Shown: piece by piece, positions 7,914 to 17,074 of the stretch
How the letters are laid out: every line of letters starts with the position of its first letter
Numbering within the stretch: position 1 is the first letter of the stretch
Assembly: GCF_024623785.1 (NCBI RefSeq)
Contig: NZ_JANKBZ010000018.1
Location: forward strand, 1-64,000
DNA from: Archangium lipolyticum
GTDB taxonomy: Bacteria > Myxococcota > Myxococcia > Myxococcales > Myxococcaceae
Direction of reading: 5' to 3'
Length of the DNA stretch: 64,000 nucleotides
The notes under the pieces: model-generated
Database searches by the model: none
Seen by the model: only the letters and a program-made list of their open reading frames with translations
Told to the model about the DNA's origin: nothing
Program-made: the position numbers and the translations under genes

Positions 7914-9560
7914 ATGCTTGAAACCGTCGCCAAGGGCTTCCGCGCCGCCAAGAACCGCCTTGCGGGCAAGAGTGAAATCACCCCCGAGATGGTGGATGAG
8001 TCGCTCCGCGACATCCGCGTCTCCCTGTTGGAGGCCGACGTCGCCTTCGATGTGGTGAAGAAGTTCGTCGCGCGCGTGCGCGAGAAGGCCGTCGGAGAGG
8101 TCGTGCAGACGACCATCACGGACAAGGCCGGCCGCAAGCACCGCGTCAGCGCGGGCGACCACTTCGTCAAGATCTGCCACGACGAGCTCGAGGCCCTGAT
8201 GGGTCCGGTGGATACGAGCCTGCAGCTCAAGCCCAAGGACCAGGTCAGCGGCATCATGATGGTGGGTCTGCAGGGCTCGGGTAAGACGACGACCACGGGC
8301 AAGCTCGCCAGCAAGCTGCTCAAGGAGGGTCGCAAGCCTCTGCTGGTGGCTGCGGACATCTACCGGCCGGCGGCCGTGGACCAGCTCAAGGTGCTGGGCG
8401 AGCGGCTGAAGGTGCCTGTGTACTTCGAGCCCAACGTGCCGCCACCGGAGCTGGCGAAGCGCGGGTACGCCGCGGCGCGCGAGCAGAAGTGCGACGTGGT
8501 GCTCATCGACACCGCGGGCCGCCTGGCCATCGACGAAGCGTTGATGACCGAGCTGGAGGCCATCAAGGGCAACGTCCGGCCGGACAACATCCTGCTGGTG
8601 TGCGACGCGATGATTGGCCAGGACGCGGTGCGCACGGCGGCCGAGTTCGATCGGCGCCTGAGCCTGGATGGCTTCATCCTCACCAAGCTGGACGGTGACG
8701 CACGTGGTGGCGCGGCACTGTCGATCAAGGAGGTGACGGGCAAGCCCATCAAGTTCCTGGGCATGGGCGAGTCGATGGACAAGCTCGAGGAGTTCCGTCC
8801 GGACGGACTCGCGAGCCGGATCCTGGGCTTTGGCGACATCGTGGGCCTGATGAAGGACTTCGAGGGGGTCGTCGACGAGAAGAAGGCCGCGGAGGACGCG
8901 CAGAAGCTCCTGTCGGGCAACTTCACGATGAAGGACTTCGTCGAGCAGATCCGCATGGTGCGGCGGATGGGCCCGCTGAAGGATCTGCTGGAGAAGTTCC
9001 CGCTCTTCGGCGAGCTGACGGAGCAGCTGAACCCGGACGAGAAGGAGCTGACGAAGATCGAGGCGATGTACGACTCGATGACGGAGCAGGAGCGCCTGCG
9101 TCCGAACCTCATCACCGACAGCCGGGTGAAGCGCATCTCGAAGGGCAGCGGCCGCAAGCCCGAGGAGGTGCGCGAGCTGCTGCAGAAGTTCGGGATGATG
9201 CAGCAGGTGATGGGGACGATCGGCCAGAACCCGGGCCTGCTGGGACGAATCCCCGGCTTCCGGCAGATGGGTCAGCTGGCGCAGATGAAGAACATGGACA
9301 TGTCGAGCATCTTCGGAAAGGACCCGAAGATGATGGAGAAGGCGATGGCCGGCATGGGCATGGGCGGAATGCCGATGCAGCTGCCGCAGATCGCCCCCGG
9401 CTACACGCCGCCGATGGGCCAGGCGGCCATGGCGAAGGCGCGCATGATGGGCTACGCCCCGCCCTCGGCTGCGGGCGCCAAGTCCGAGAACAAGGACGCC
9501 ATCAAGGAGCGCCGCAAGCGCGAGAAGGAAAACAAGAAGAAGAACCGGAAGAAGAAGTAG
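7914..9560 (+). CDS. ffh: Signal recognition particle protein Ffh
   Basis: A 548-residue SRP54-type GTPase that binds signal sequences of nascent membrane proteins and, with 4.5S RNA and FtsY, delivers ribosomes to the Sec translocon. N domain helices (residues 1-~95) precede the G domain with P-loop GLQGSGKTTTT (~117-127), DTAGR, and TKLDGDARGG. The M domain follows from about residue 300 and is Met-rich (MMQQVMGTIGQNPG, GRIPGFRQMGQ, and MEKAMAGMGMGGMPMQL). At 548 residues it is about 100 longer than E. coli Ffh; the excess is a Met/Gly/Pro-rich stretch and a strongly basic tail ending in KENKKKNRKKK. It is monocistronic by spacing, followed by a hairpin. Confidence 0.97.
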   Translation: MLETVAKGFRAAKNRLAGKSEITPEMVDESLRDIRVSLLEADVAFDVVKKFVARVREKAVGEVVQTTITDKAGRKHRVSAGDHFVKICHDELEALMGPVDTSLQLKPKDQVSGIMMVGLQGSGKTTTTGKLASKLLKEGRKPLLVAADIYRPAAVDQLKVLGERLKVPVYFEPNVPPPELAKRGYAAAREQKCDVVLIDTAGRLAIDEALMTELEAIKGNVRPDNILLVCDAMIGQDAVRTAAEFDRRLSLDGFILTKLDGDARGGAALSIKEVTGKPIKFLGMGESMDKLEEFRPDGLASRILGFGDIVGLMKDFEGVVDEKKAAEDAQKLLSGNFTMKDFVEQIRMVRRMGPLKDLLEKFPLFGELTEQLNPDEKELTKIEAMYDSMTEQERLRPNLITDSRVKRISKGSGRKPEEVRELLQKFGMMQQVMGTIGQNPGLLGRIPGFRQMGQLAQMKNMDMSSIFGKDPKMMEKAMAGMGMGGMPMQLPQIAPGYTPPMGQAAMAKARMMGYAPPSAAGAKSENKDAIKERRKREKENKKKNRKKK

Positions 9561-9590
9561 CCGCCGCTCCTAAAGAGGAGCGCAGGGTAC

Positions 9591-9640
9591 GCGCCGCTCG
9601 GGAAGCCCACGGAGGGCCTCCTGGAGCGGCGCTGCTGTTT
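9591..9640 (+). terminator. Hairpin downstream of ffh
   Basis: A 9-bp perfect inverted repeat, GCGCCGCTC (9591-9599) with GAGCGGCGC (9624-9632), follows the ffh stop by about 30 bases, then TGCTGTTT. The T-tract is short, so it is only a probable terminator. Confidence 0.45.
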
Positions 9641-9796
9641 CCGGAGCCTATCCAGGGCCGTGGACGGTGCGTCTCGGGTTCTGGACGAGGCTCTGGGGCC
9701 CGATTCCCGCTGCGGACCCGATTGAGGCATTCTCCGCGAGTTGTTTCGAGGACTTACGTGAGTAAGCCCTCCGGAACTCAGCCGCAGGAGCCTGGA

Positions 9797-11797
9797 ATGA
9801 GCCCTGCACAGCGGAGCAGCATGCAAACCCTCAAACGATTCATCCCCCTGGTCTTCATCGGACTGGTTTCCGCATGCATCAACGTGCCGGAGATCGAGCC
9901 CACTCCTGATTCGGGAACGTCGACAACGCAACCGGACGCGGGAGACGCGGGTTCAGTGGACACACCCGACTCAGGTACACAACCGAGCGGGCTCACCGTC
10001 AAGCTCACCGCCCCTACTGGGACCATCTACACCAGCGGTTCCGTGTTCATCTCCGTGGATGTAGGAGGAGGAACGCCTGAGAGCGTGCAGATCTTCAAAG
10101 ATGAGGTGGAGATCGCAACGCTTTCCCCTCCCTATACGTACACCTGGAACACCGCAACCGAAAGCGAAGGCAGTTACAAAATCACGGCTCGCGCAACCAG
10201 ATCGGGCCGCACGTTCTCAAGTGAGTCCGTGACCGTTATCGTCGACCGAGCCAATCTGCGTGTCTCCACACGCTCACCAGTACCCGGCTCGACCAATGTG
10301 GACTACAGCACGCCCATTCAAGTGGTCTTCACCAAGGCCGTGAAAGCGACAACCGTCAATGATGCCACCGTGGGACTCGCCACCTCTGGAGTGCTGACTG
10401 AAAAGACGCTCTCGCTCTCGAGCGACGGCAAGACGCTGACCATTACACCCAAGGAAAAGCCATCTCTACCCGCGACTTTCTCAGTCAGCCTGAGTAGCGG
10501 CATTACCGACTTGGCCGGAAATACGCTCATAGTGCCTAGCACACCATGGAGCTTCGAACTTCCCAATTGGTACGCATTTGGCGGACCGTTGAATGCGGTA
10601 GGAGGGAGCACCCTCCTGAAGGACACTGCCATGGTCCTCGACAGTCAGAACAATCCAGTGGTCGCCTGGAGTGAGGAACTCTCGGCTGGCGGCAGGACAT
10701 CCATCTTCGTCTACCGTTGGGACGGCAAAGCCTTTACGCCGCTGGGCTCCCCTCTCAATGGCACGCCGTCTGGGTCCGCATACAAACCCGCCTTGGCGCT
10801 CGATGGTAGCGGAAACCCTGTCGTTGCATGGCAGGAGTCGGACAGCTTTAACGAGAACATCTATATCAAACACTGGACGGGGACTACTTGGCAATCCGTG
10901 GGCACAGGAGGGCTATCTGCCGTGAATGACACTCGCCCCACCCCCACTCCGACACCTGCGCGGAACCCTTCGATCGCAGTACGCGGCAATGAAATCTACG
11001 TCGCCTGGGATGAACTAAATATCGATGAGTACTCCGTCATCTATGTCAAGAAGTCAGTCGATGGAGGCCCATTCACTGGCGTAGGCAACAGCGAAGGCTC
11101 GATCAGCGCCGTACACAGGTTCACCAGCGGTTCCAAGCCCTCTCTTGTATTGGATGATAGCGGGCAACCCATCGTGGCCTTCCAAGAGGAGTCCTTGGAA
11201 CAGTATTCTCCCACCAACATCTACGTCATGCGCCTTCCCAAAGGTGGCTCTTGGGTCTACGCCGTACCTCCTTTCCACGGTGACGACACAACTGGCTACG
11301 TATCTGGCGGACTCAGCGCATCCACTGGAGCAACCTTTGCCAAGGATTGCTCATTGAGCATTGACGCTCAGAATAATTTGTATCTGGCTTGGTCGGAAGA
11401 GAGCAATACCGGCTCACCGGACGTTCACGTCTATCGTTCCAGTGGTCCGCAGACCTGGGAGCGAGTTGGAAGTGCTTTAAGTTCATTCGGAGGCATCACC
11501 TATGCCGGACAACCGCGAATTCAATCAACTTCCGCTGGCAAGCTTTTCCTCACTTGGCATGAGTTCGACGGGACGGCCGAAACAGGGTATACACACCTGT
11601 TCGCCAGTTACTGGGACAATCAGTCTTGGAAGACATTGACCACCAGGAACGGCATCAATGAGGGGCAAAAGAGTAGCGTAAGACCCATGCTTGCAATCGA
11701 CTCATCCGGAAGGCCTGTGGTCGCCTGGTATGAGAGTCGTAACATCGGCGATGACTTCGCTGGAGACTACGTCTACGTACGCCGGTACAACAATTAG
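9797..11797 (+). CDS. Lipoprotein with Ig-like domains and beta-propeller-like repeats
   Basis: A 666-residue exported lipoprotein. The signal peptide ends in a lipobox with C27 (GLVSAC); the next 40 residues are Pro/Asp/Thr-rich linker. An Ig-like domain (~65-145, VFISVDVGGGTPESVQIF) and a SbsA/Big_5-type Ig-like domain (~150-245, SPVPGSTNVDYSTPIQVVF) precede ~400 residues of spaced strands with a recurring motif of S/A-L-x-L/I-D-x-x-G/N-N-P-x-V-A-W-x-E (ALDGSGNPVVAWQES, AIDSSGRPVVAWYES), typical of a WD/Kelch-like propeller. I preferred ATG 9797 because AGGAG sits 6 bases upstream; ATG 9821 is an alternative. GC is visibly lower than in ffh. Probably a cell-surface binding protein; ligand unknown. 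Confidence 0.85.
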   Translation: MSPAQRSSMQTLKRFIPLVFIGLVSACINVPEIEPTPDSGTSTTQPDAGDAGSVDTPDSGTQPSGLTVKLTAPTGTIYTSGSVFISVDVGGGTPESVQIFKDEVEIATLSPPYTYTWNTATESEGSYKITARATRSGRTFSSESVTVIVDRANLRVSTRSPVPGSTNVDYSTPIQVVFTKAVKATTVNDATVGLATSGVLTEKTLSLSSDGKTLTITPKEKPSLPATFSVSLSSGITDLAGNTLIVPSTPWSFELPNWYAFGGPLNAVGGSTLLKDTAMVLDSQNNPVVAWSEELSAGGRTSIFVYRWDGKAFTPLGSPLNGTPSGSAYKPALALDGSGNPVVAWQESDSFNENIYIKHWTGTTWQSVGTGGLSAVNDTRPTPTPTPARNPSIAVRGNEIYVAWDELNIDEYSVIYVKKSVDGGPFTGVGNSEGSISAVHRFTSGSKPSLVLDDSGQPIVAFQEESLEQYSPTNIYVMRLPKGGSWVYAVPPFHGDDTTGYVSGGLSASTGATFAKDCSLSIDAQNNLYLAWSEESNTGSPDVHVYRSSGPQTWERVGSALSSFGGITYAGQPRIQSTSAGKLFLTWHEFDGTAETGYTHLFASYWDNQSWKTLTTRNGINEGQKSSVRPMLAIDSSGRPVVAWYESRNIGDDFAGDYVYVRRYNN

Positions 11798-11829
11798 AGT
11801 AGCCTCACCCAAAGCAGCGCAATAACACT

Positions 11830-12930
11830 TCAGCCTTGCCGCTTTGGAACTACAAGCCCTCGAGAGAGGCGGCGCAGCACGCGCCGCTTCTGCCGACGCT
11901 TATAGAGCTTGTGAGCGTTCTCCCCTTCCTCATTTTGGCGAGCAATCTCCTCGTCCATGATCTGGAACTCCACGAGCGTGAAGACCGTCCGGTTCTTACG
12001 CTCGCGTGTGTCCTGCTCCGGTGGCGGCAGATACGCATCCATCCGCAGGGGAACATCCACGACAAAGTTCAGTGCCCGGTAGGAACTCCCGGAGAAGAGG
12101 TTTCGAGACTGTTCTTCTCGTGACTCGTAATCAAGGTCCAGATGAAGTTGCTGCGCGTACTGCTGCAGGTGCGGATTCTCCTCGAGCACAGACTTGAACG
12201 AGATGAGGGTGTTCTCCGTCTGCCCAGGGACAACGAAATTGAAAGGGAACAGGTGCTGGGTCAGGAAATACACGACTGGAAGGATGTCAGCACGCGTCTT
12301 CGTAATGATGCGGAAGCGGGTCCGATCGTAGATCTGCGCGGCCACGGTCTCCTTCTTGGCCATCAGCTTGGTGATGAGTGACTCACGCGTCTTGATGGAG
12401 TGAGCGAACTCGATGACAGGAAGTCCTTTGTCGCGGAGTAATTGCGCCACCCGCAGCACATTGGCGGTCACCAGTTCAGACAAGTCCGCCTCGGAGACGG
12501 CCAACCTGTGAAGCAGATCTCGCCCCTCGATGTGCTGGATGACGTGCATCACCTTGAGCACAATGCAGGCAATGCGCCGATGCCTGGGCTGCCCCTTTGC
12601 ACCCGATGCATAGAGGAACAGGTCGTGGATCTCTTCCGGGTTCGCCACGGCATCCGCGACGCGATAATCGAAGGTGCGCCGAAGGTACTCGACCGCATCG
12701 GCGAGCACCGTACGCGCCCACGCCTCATCGTGAGGCTGACTGGTGTCGACCTGGCAGAGCCTGAGGAAACGGTCGACCTCATCCCTGGCCTGGAAATGCA
12801 TCCGCCGCCAGTCGATGACCGAGCTACCCCGGAGGATGAGCCGGATACGTTCTAATTCGCGGAGGCCCATGTCCGCCACGGTGCAAACGGGGATGTCGGG
12901 CAACTGTGGGATAGTGGGCTCGGCCTTCAC
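11830..12930 (-). CDS. TIGR04552-type protein with a RelA/SpoT-like segment
   Basis: A cytoplasmic protein of about 366 residues that I recognise as the myxobacterial TIGR04552-type family, whose members start their conserved part with LRELERIRLILRGSSVIDWRR. An all-helical first half is followed by YDRTRFRIITKTRADILPVV, a segment like the core strands of RelA/SpoT nucleotidyltransferase domains, and by SYRALNFVVDVPL and TLVEFQIMDE, which keep the order of that fold. The acidic and basic residues needed for (p)ppGpp synthesis are not clear, so I do not claim an alarmone synthetase. The start is uncertain: GTG 12930 or ATG 12870; the frame is open to 12999 but would run into the terminator of the gene upstream. 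Confidence 0.75.
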   Translation of the reverse strand: MKAEPTIPQLPDIPVCTVADMGLRELERIRLILRGSSVIDWRRMHFQARDEVDRFLRLCQVDTSQPHDEAWARTVLADAVEYLRRTFDYRVADAVANPEEIHDLFLYASGAKGQPRHRRIACIVLKVMHVIQHIEGRDLLHRLAVSEADLSELVTANVLRVAQLLRDKGLPVIEFAHSIKTRESLITKLMAKKETVAAQIYDRTRFRIITKTRADILPVVYFLTQHLFPFNFVVPGQTENTLISFKSVLEENPHLQQYAQQLHLDLDYESREEQSRNLFSGSSYRALNFVVDVPLRMDAYLPPPEQDTRERKNRTVFTLVEFQIMDEEIARQNEEGENAHKLYKRRQKRRVLRRLSRGLVVPKRQG

Positions 12931-12975
12931 GTCTGGGCTTCTAACCGAGCCTGTACACGGAGGGAAGAGGCTCTG

Positions 12976-13014
12976 CGAAAACAGAGGGCCCTCGCCCACT
13001 TGGCGAGGGCCCTC
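12976..13014 (-). terminator. Rho-independent terminator of the MORN-type gene
   Basis: A 13-bp perfect stem (12984-12996 with 13002-13014, arms GAGGGCCCTCGCC and its complement) with a 5-base loop, followed on the minus strand by TGTTTTCG. It lies 25 bases past the stop of the gene ending at 13039. Confidence 0.9.
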
Positions 13015-13038
13015 TTATGAGATCGCTACGCAATCAAG

Positions 13039-13539
13039 TTACTTAGCGACAACCTGATGGCCGTCGTTGTACTGGGTCTGGCTACGGAGCTTACCGTCCT
13101 CGGAGAACTCCTGGACGAGGCCGTTACGCTTGCCCTTCACGTACTGCTCCACCACGCGCGGCTTGCCGTTGGAGAAGTACTGCACGCGCTTGCCGTGATA
13201 GTTGGCGCCCGAGAACTCGATCTCCTCCGTCTTCACACCGTTCTCATCATAAAACGTCCACATTCCGGACTGAGCGCCATCGACGTGCTGTCCCACGGCC
13301 TTCTTCTGCCCGTTGGCATGGAAGCTCATGTACGGCCCATGAGCAATAGGCATCCCGGTGTCGGTAACGTTCTTGACGCAGAAGACACCTCGATCCGTCA
13401 TCGTGCTCCGACCACCAAACTGCTTGGTGCCTGCCGGGCAGGACAGTTTGACCTCGCCGCTCACGTCAGCAGCCCATGTCAGAGACGCGCAAAGCGAGAG
13501 AGAAAGGACCAGCACGCGGGACGAAGCCTTCTTGAACAT
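13039..13539 (-). CDS. Secreted MORN-repeat / YwqK-type protein
   Basis: A 166-residue protein with a cleavable signal peptide (MFKKASSRVLVLSLSLCASLTWA, cleavage near residue 23). The mature part has repeated short motifs of G-x-x-x-x-x-Y/F-x-N/E-G-K type (GPYMSFHANGQKKAV, GMWTFYDENGVKTEE, GKRVQYFSNGKPRVV, and GLVQEFSEDGKLRSQ), the pattern of MORN or YwqK-type repeats, which form a beta-hairpin sheet. Annotation pipelines call such proteins 'toxin-antitoxin YwqK antitoxin', but nothing here supports a toxin pair. AAGGA is well placed before the ATG, and a strong terminator follows. The protein is probably periplasmic or secreted; role unknown. Confidence 0.85.
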   Translation of the reverse strand: MFKKASSRVLVLSLSLCASLTWAADVSGEVKLSCPAGTKQFGGRSTMTDRGVFCVKNVTDTGMPIAHGPYMSFHANGQKKAVGQHVDGAQSGMWTFYDENGVKTEEIEFSGANYHGKRVQYFSNGKPRVVEQYVKGKRNGLVQEFSEDGKLRSQTQYNDGHQVVAK

Positions 13540-13655
13540 GGATCTTCCTTTCGAAGCCGAGCGGCATTTCCTTGTGCCGCACTCAATATGACGAGCAAAA
13601 GGCTCTAAAATTCACGGCCCCAAACGCACACACAAAGCACTTTTGCTCATTCTTA

Positions 13656-13695
13656 CAATAAACAAAGGCCCTGCCCCACAACGAGGGCAGGGCCT
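13656..13695 (-). terminator. Rho-independent terminator of the Cys-rich lipoprotein gene
   Basis: An 11-bp perfect stem (13666-13676 with 13685-13695, arms AGGCCCTGCCC and complement), 8-base loop, followed on the minus strand by TTGTTTATTG. It lies 30 bases past the stop at 13726. Confidence 0.85.
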
Positions 13696-13725
13696 ACCGG
13701 AGGTCACACACCTCCAATCATGGTG

Positions 13726-14619
13726 CTACTTCGTAAAGGTGGCGCAATAGCCGTTGCCACCCGTGAAGTAGAAGCCAAGAACGATTTGATCGAAGTTCTT
13801 ATCAGTGCAGAGATTGACAGAAAGGGAAGCACTCTTGCCATCCGCAGACCGCTGGTACTCATTGCTGAGGGGAACTCCGGGCAACTCCCCGCCATCCGTC
13901 TTCACGTAGAAGAAGCCATTGAGCCCTTCCTTGCTCGTCGGCAGCGTGCCGGTCTTCGTATAGAAGGAGACCCGAGCCTTGACGATCTGAGCAGTCGTGT
14001 CAGAGCCACATTGCGTTCCGAAAATCAGCTTCTGTACGTTGTAGATGATGTTGCCCGTGCCAGTCGCGGGGGAGAAGTTTTTGACCGCAGTGTTGTTTGC
14101 GAAGTTCGGGCAGGTCGGAGCAGGAACCGCAGTACACGTGCTGGAGGCGCAGTACTGGCCGTAAGTGCAGGAGCTCTGGGCTTCGCCCTGGCAGGAAGAA
14201 CCCGTGGTCGGCGTCTTGCACACACCCGACTCGCAGACCTGGCCCGAGGAGCAGTCCGCGTTCGTGGTGCAACCGGACGCGGTCCCAGTGGGCACGCAAA
14301 CCTTGTAGGCGTCAGAGCACTCAAGGTCCGCCGTCTCGCGGCCGGTGTTGCACAGCGCATCCGTGCTGCACTTGCAGATCTTCGGGGAGCTCGCGCTCGA
14401 GGTGTCCAGCGCCTCGCAGGTCTTGGCCGTGTCGGGGCAGTCGGCGCCAGCCGTACACGTCTGAACGCAGACCCTCGCGTTCGGGTGACAGATCTCGGAC
14501 TCCAAGCAGTCCGTGTCCGCAGTGCACGTCAGGGTCTCCTCGCCCCCGCCGCAACCCGTCAGCATCATGCCCACCGCGCCCAGCACCGTGAGCATCAACG
14601 ACATCTTACGAAGCTGCAT
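13726..14619 (-). CDS. Cysteine-rich lipoprotein
   Basis: A 297-residue lipoprotein. Signal peptide with lipobox C23 (MMLTGCGGG); AGGAGGAAG before the ATG at 14619 fixes the start. Residues 30-165 contain about 20 cysteines in repeated C-x(5)-C-x(5-6)-C units (CTADTDCLESEIC, CTTNADCSSGQVCESGVC), the pattern of myxobacterial 'Dickkopf-like' Cys-rich surface proteins, likely all disulfide bonded. The C-terminal 130 residues (NFANNTAVKNFSPATG to ATFTK) look like a beta-rich domain with three more Cys. It is probably on the cell surface. I do not recognise the C-terminal family. Confidence 0.85.
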   Translation of the reverse strand: MQLRKMSLMLTVLGAVGMMLTGCGGGEETLTCTADTDCLESEICHPNARVCVQTCTAGADCPDTAKTCEALDTSSASSPKICKCSTDALCNTGRETADLECSDAYKVCVPTGTASGCTTNADCSSGQVCESGVCKTPTTGSSCQGEAQSSCTYGQYCASSTCTAVPAPTCPNFANNTAVKNFSPATGTGNIIYNVQKLIFGTQCGSDTTAQIVKARVSFYTKTGTLPTSKEGLNGFFYVKTDGGELPGVPLSNEYQRSADGKSASLSVNLCTDKNFDQIVLGFYFTGGNGYCATFTK

Positions 14620-14702
14620 TCTCGACTTCCTCCTGAATGGATACGTCGCTCGGACGAGGGCCTCCGGCCTCACTCCAGCCCCCCTCCGTCCCGCAGCGCG
14701 CG

Positions 14703-14732
14703 GCTTTAGTCCCGGCGCTCAAGACGTGTCAA
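14703..14732 (-). promoter_or_regulatory. Candidate promoter of the Cys-rich lipoprotein gene
   Basis: On the minus strand a perfect TTGACA (14732-14727) is followed after 18 bases by TAAAGC (14708-14703), 84 bases upstream of the start codon. The -35 also forms part of a CGTGTC/GACACG inverted repeat (14725-14746). The -10 match is poor. Confidence 0.3.
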
Positions 14733-14792
14733 CCAATGTCGACACGCGCTAACGACGCATCCTCCTTCAGGGAAATTCTGCCGCCTCGGGCC

Positions 14793-14832
14793 GGACAGTC
14801 ACGCGATAGGATTGTGACCTGCGTGACTGTCC
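14793..14832 (-). terminator. Perfect 12-bp inverted repeat just after gltJ
   Basis: GGACAGTCACGC (14793-14804) and its exact complement (14821-14832) flank 16 bases, 13 bases past the gltJ stop. There is no T-tract in the minus direction, so it may be a transcript-stabilising hairpin or an operator for the next gene instead of a terminator. Confidence 0.4.
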
Positions 14833-14845
14833 TTCCCCTTGACTA

Positions 14846-16918
14846 TTAGAAGGTGAACGGGAAGTCGATCGAGTCGCCCTGCACCTTGTGCTTCGGGAAG
14901 GTCCAACCCTTGATCAACCCGGAAATGCAGGTGGCCATGTAGGTCGAGCGGAACTCAGACGTCTGGCAAGACACGTTCTTCGTCTTCCCGTTCGTCTGGA
15001 TGGTCCAGCGCATCACCAGCTTGCCACTCAGGCCCGGATCCTTCTTCTTCTGCTCGTTCACGCACTTCACGATGGCCGGCTTGTTGGCCAATACCACCTG
15101 CATGATGTCCGACTGACCGAGCTTCTCGAGCGTCGCACCCCCGCCAGGCTCCGGCGGGATGTAGGCCGTGGGCGCGTTGCGGCCAGACGCACTCTCCGTC
15201 TTGCCGGGCTTCTTCGTCCCAAAGAGCTCGTCGAACTCGTCGTCCGCATCACCCGATGAGCGCGCCGCCGGCTTGCTAGCGGTACTGCCACGCGAAGCCG
15301 TGATCGTCTCCCCATCATCATCCTCATTCGACGAGGGACGGCTCGCCGTGGGACGCGAGGTGCCACGTTTGGAGCCACCACGATCCGGCACCTCCGCACG
15401 GGCCACCTGCTGAGGCTCGGAGGGCTTCGTCGGCTCGGTCTGCGCGGGCGGCGGTGGGTTCGCGGCCGGTGCCGTCCCAGGGTTCGCTGCCGCAACCGCT
15501 GGCGCGGGGGGCGTGGTCGTCGGGCTCGTAGCGGCCTGGCCCGCCGCCGGCTGCGCCGTGGCCCCCGCAGGCGTACCCGCAGTGTTCTGCGCCACCGCCG
15601 CCGGAGGAGGCGGCATGGGCGGCAGCTCCGCCGGCTTCGGCTGGGCCGTCGTCGGAGCCTGCGCCACCGCCTGCTGCGTCGTCGCGGGCGTCTCCGTCTG
15701 CGACGAGGACTTCGTCGCGAAGTAGAACCCCGCGCCTCCGCCAACCAGCAGCACGCCCACGGCCACGCCGATGATCAGCCCCATCTTGCCGCCCTGCTTC
15801 GGCGCCTGGGCGGCCGAAGGCGGATAGCCAGGGTACCCCGCTGGCGGCGCATACTGCTGCACCGGGGGAGCAGCGTACGGCTGCGCGTATGCCTGCGGGG
15901 GCGGCTGTGCATAGGCCGGTGCCGCCGGAGCAGGCAGGTACGGCGATGCCTGAGCGGGAGGCTCGGCCATCATGGATCTCGGCGCCGCCACGGGCGCGGG
16001 CTCCGGCGGAGGCACATCGAGCAGCCCCGAGACCACGGGCTTTGCCTTCTCCTCCACGACCGCGGCCTTGGCCGCCGGCTTCGTCAGCGCCTCGTTCTCC
16101 TCCTTCACCAGCGAGGCGAGCACGCTCGCGGCCGACGGCTTCCAGCCCGACTCCTGCGCGGACGGACCCACCGGTGCCGGCGTGTTGGCCTTCTTCGAGA
16201 GAGCACCCGCGCTGAAGGCGGACTCCACCGGTCCGGATGCCACCGGCGAGGAAGACGCCACCGGCGCCGGCTCCACGATGACCGCCTTGGTCGGACGCGG
16301 CGCCAGCACCGACGCCAGCTCCGTGGCATCAGAGAGCGGAATCCAGTCGCTGAAGCCCGCGCGCCAGCACAGGCTGTCCGGACCGACCTCGCCCTTCTCC
16401 CAGTGGTCCTTCACCTTCTCGAGAGACAGCGGACCCACCTGCTTCTCTTCGATGGCGACGAACCACTCGTGCGCGGCCGCGGGCTTCACGCTCCCCGTCT
16501 CGGCCTCCGCCAGCTTGCGCACCGTCTCACCCGCGTCGGAGAGCGCCGACGCGTCAAGCTGGGCAGGGCCGTCTCCGACCGCCTCGCCCGCCGGAATCCG
16601 GTGAGATCCGGAGTTGAGCACCTGATCGAACACGGCACCCAGCTCGTCATCCTCGACACCGCTGAAGATGCCGCCCTCGGGAGGCGTGCCCAGCGACGCG
16701 GGCAGCCCGAAGCCGTCGCTGTTCGATTGACCCTGTGACGTGGCCGAACCGTTGCCGCTGTCGGCCTCGGTCCCCTCGTCCTTCGCCGGCGCCGAGCCGG
16801 CTGGACGAACCACGATGTTATAGCCGCACTTCTTGCAACGAACCTTGACGCCCTTCGCGCCAACCTTGTCGTCGCTGATCATGTACTGCGCGCGGCAGCT
16901 ATCGCAGACGAAACGCAT
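14846..16918 (-). CDS. gltJ: Gliding motility protein GltJ (AgmX)
   Basis: A 690-residue inner-membrane protein of the Glt machine. An N-terminal zinc ribbon (C5, C8, C28, C31) leads to a GYF-2 domain (~151-205, WFVAIEEKQVGPLSLEKV), a long Pro/Ala-rich linker, one transmembrane helix (~379-401), a periplasmic Pro/Ala/Gln-rich stretch and the AgmX/PglI C-terminal TonB-like domain (~595-690, with VVLANKPAIVKCVNEQ and paired Cys). In Myxococcus the cytoplasmic part contacts the MglA polarity switch and the periplasmic part reaches the outer membrane. The start at 16918 has GGGGAA at good spacing; the frame is open to 16930. It is the last gene of the cluster, 156 bases after gltI. Identity rests on domain order plus cluster context. 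Confidence 0.93.
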   Translation of the reverse strand: MRFVCDSCRAQYMISDDKVGAKGVKVRCKKCGYNIVVRPAGSAPAKDEGTEADSGNGSATSQGQSNSDGFGLPASLGTPPEGGIFSGVEDDELGAVFDQVLNSGSHRIPAGEAVGDGPAQLDASALSDAGETVRKLAEAETGSVKPAAAHEWFVAIEEKQVGPLSLEKVKDHWEKGEVGPDSLCWRAGFSDWIPLSDATELASVLAPRPTKAVIVEPAPVASSSPVASGPVESAFSAGALSKKANTPAPVGPSAQESGWKPSAASVLASLVKEENEALTKPAAKAAVVEEKAKPVVSGLLDVPPPEPAPVAAPRSMMAEPPAQASPYLPAPAAPAYAQPPPQAYAQPYAAPPVQQYAPPAGYPGYPPSAAQAPKQGGKMGLIIGVAVGVLLVGGGAGFYFATKSSSQTETPATTQQAVAQAPTTAQPKPAELPPMPPPPAAVAQNTAGTPAGATAQPAAGQAATSPTTTPPAPAVAAANPGTAPAANPPPPAQTEPTKPSEPQQVARAEVPDRGGSKRGTSRPTASRPSSNEDDDGETITASRGSTASKPAARSSGDADDEFDELFGTKKPGKTESASGRNAPTAYIPPEPGGGATLEKLGQSDIMQVVLANKPAIVKCVNEQKKKDPGLSGKLVMRWTIQTNGKTKNVSCQTSEFRSTYMATCISGLIKGWTFPKHKVQGDSIDFPFTF

Positions 16919-17074
16919 CGTTCCCCGCAACCCTCAGAAATGACGGGAGAAAACCCGCCGGAATCGTAGAGGTGGCATCCGGGGGGGTCAAGGACGCGAA
17001 CCTCGCCCGCCCGGCTGCCTCTTTCAACGTGTGAATCCCCGTTTCGGGTCTCCACTTGCCCTCGAGCCGCACAT

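Noticed and set aside
13039-13539. Antitoxin of a YwqK-type toxin-antitoxin module
   Set aside because: The protein is exported and no toxin gene is adjacent; the label is an annotation habit, not evidence here.
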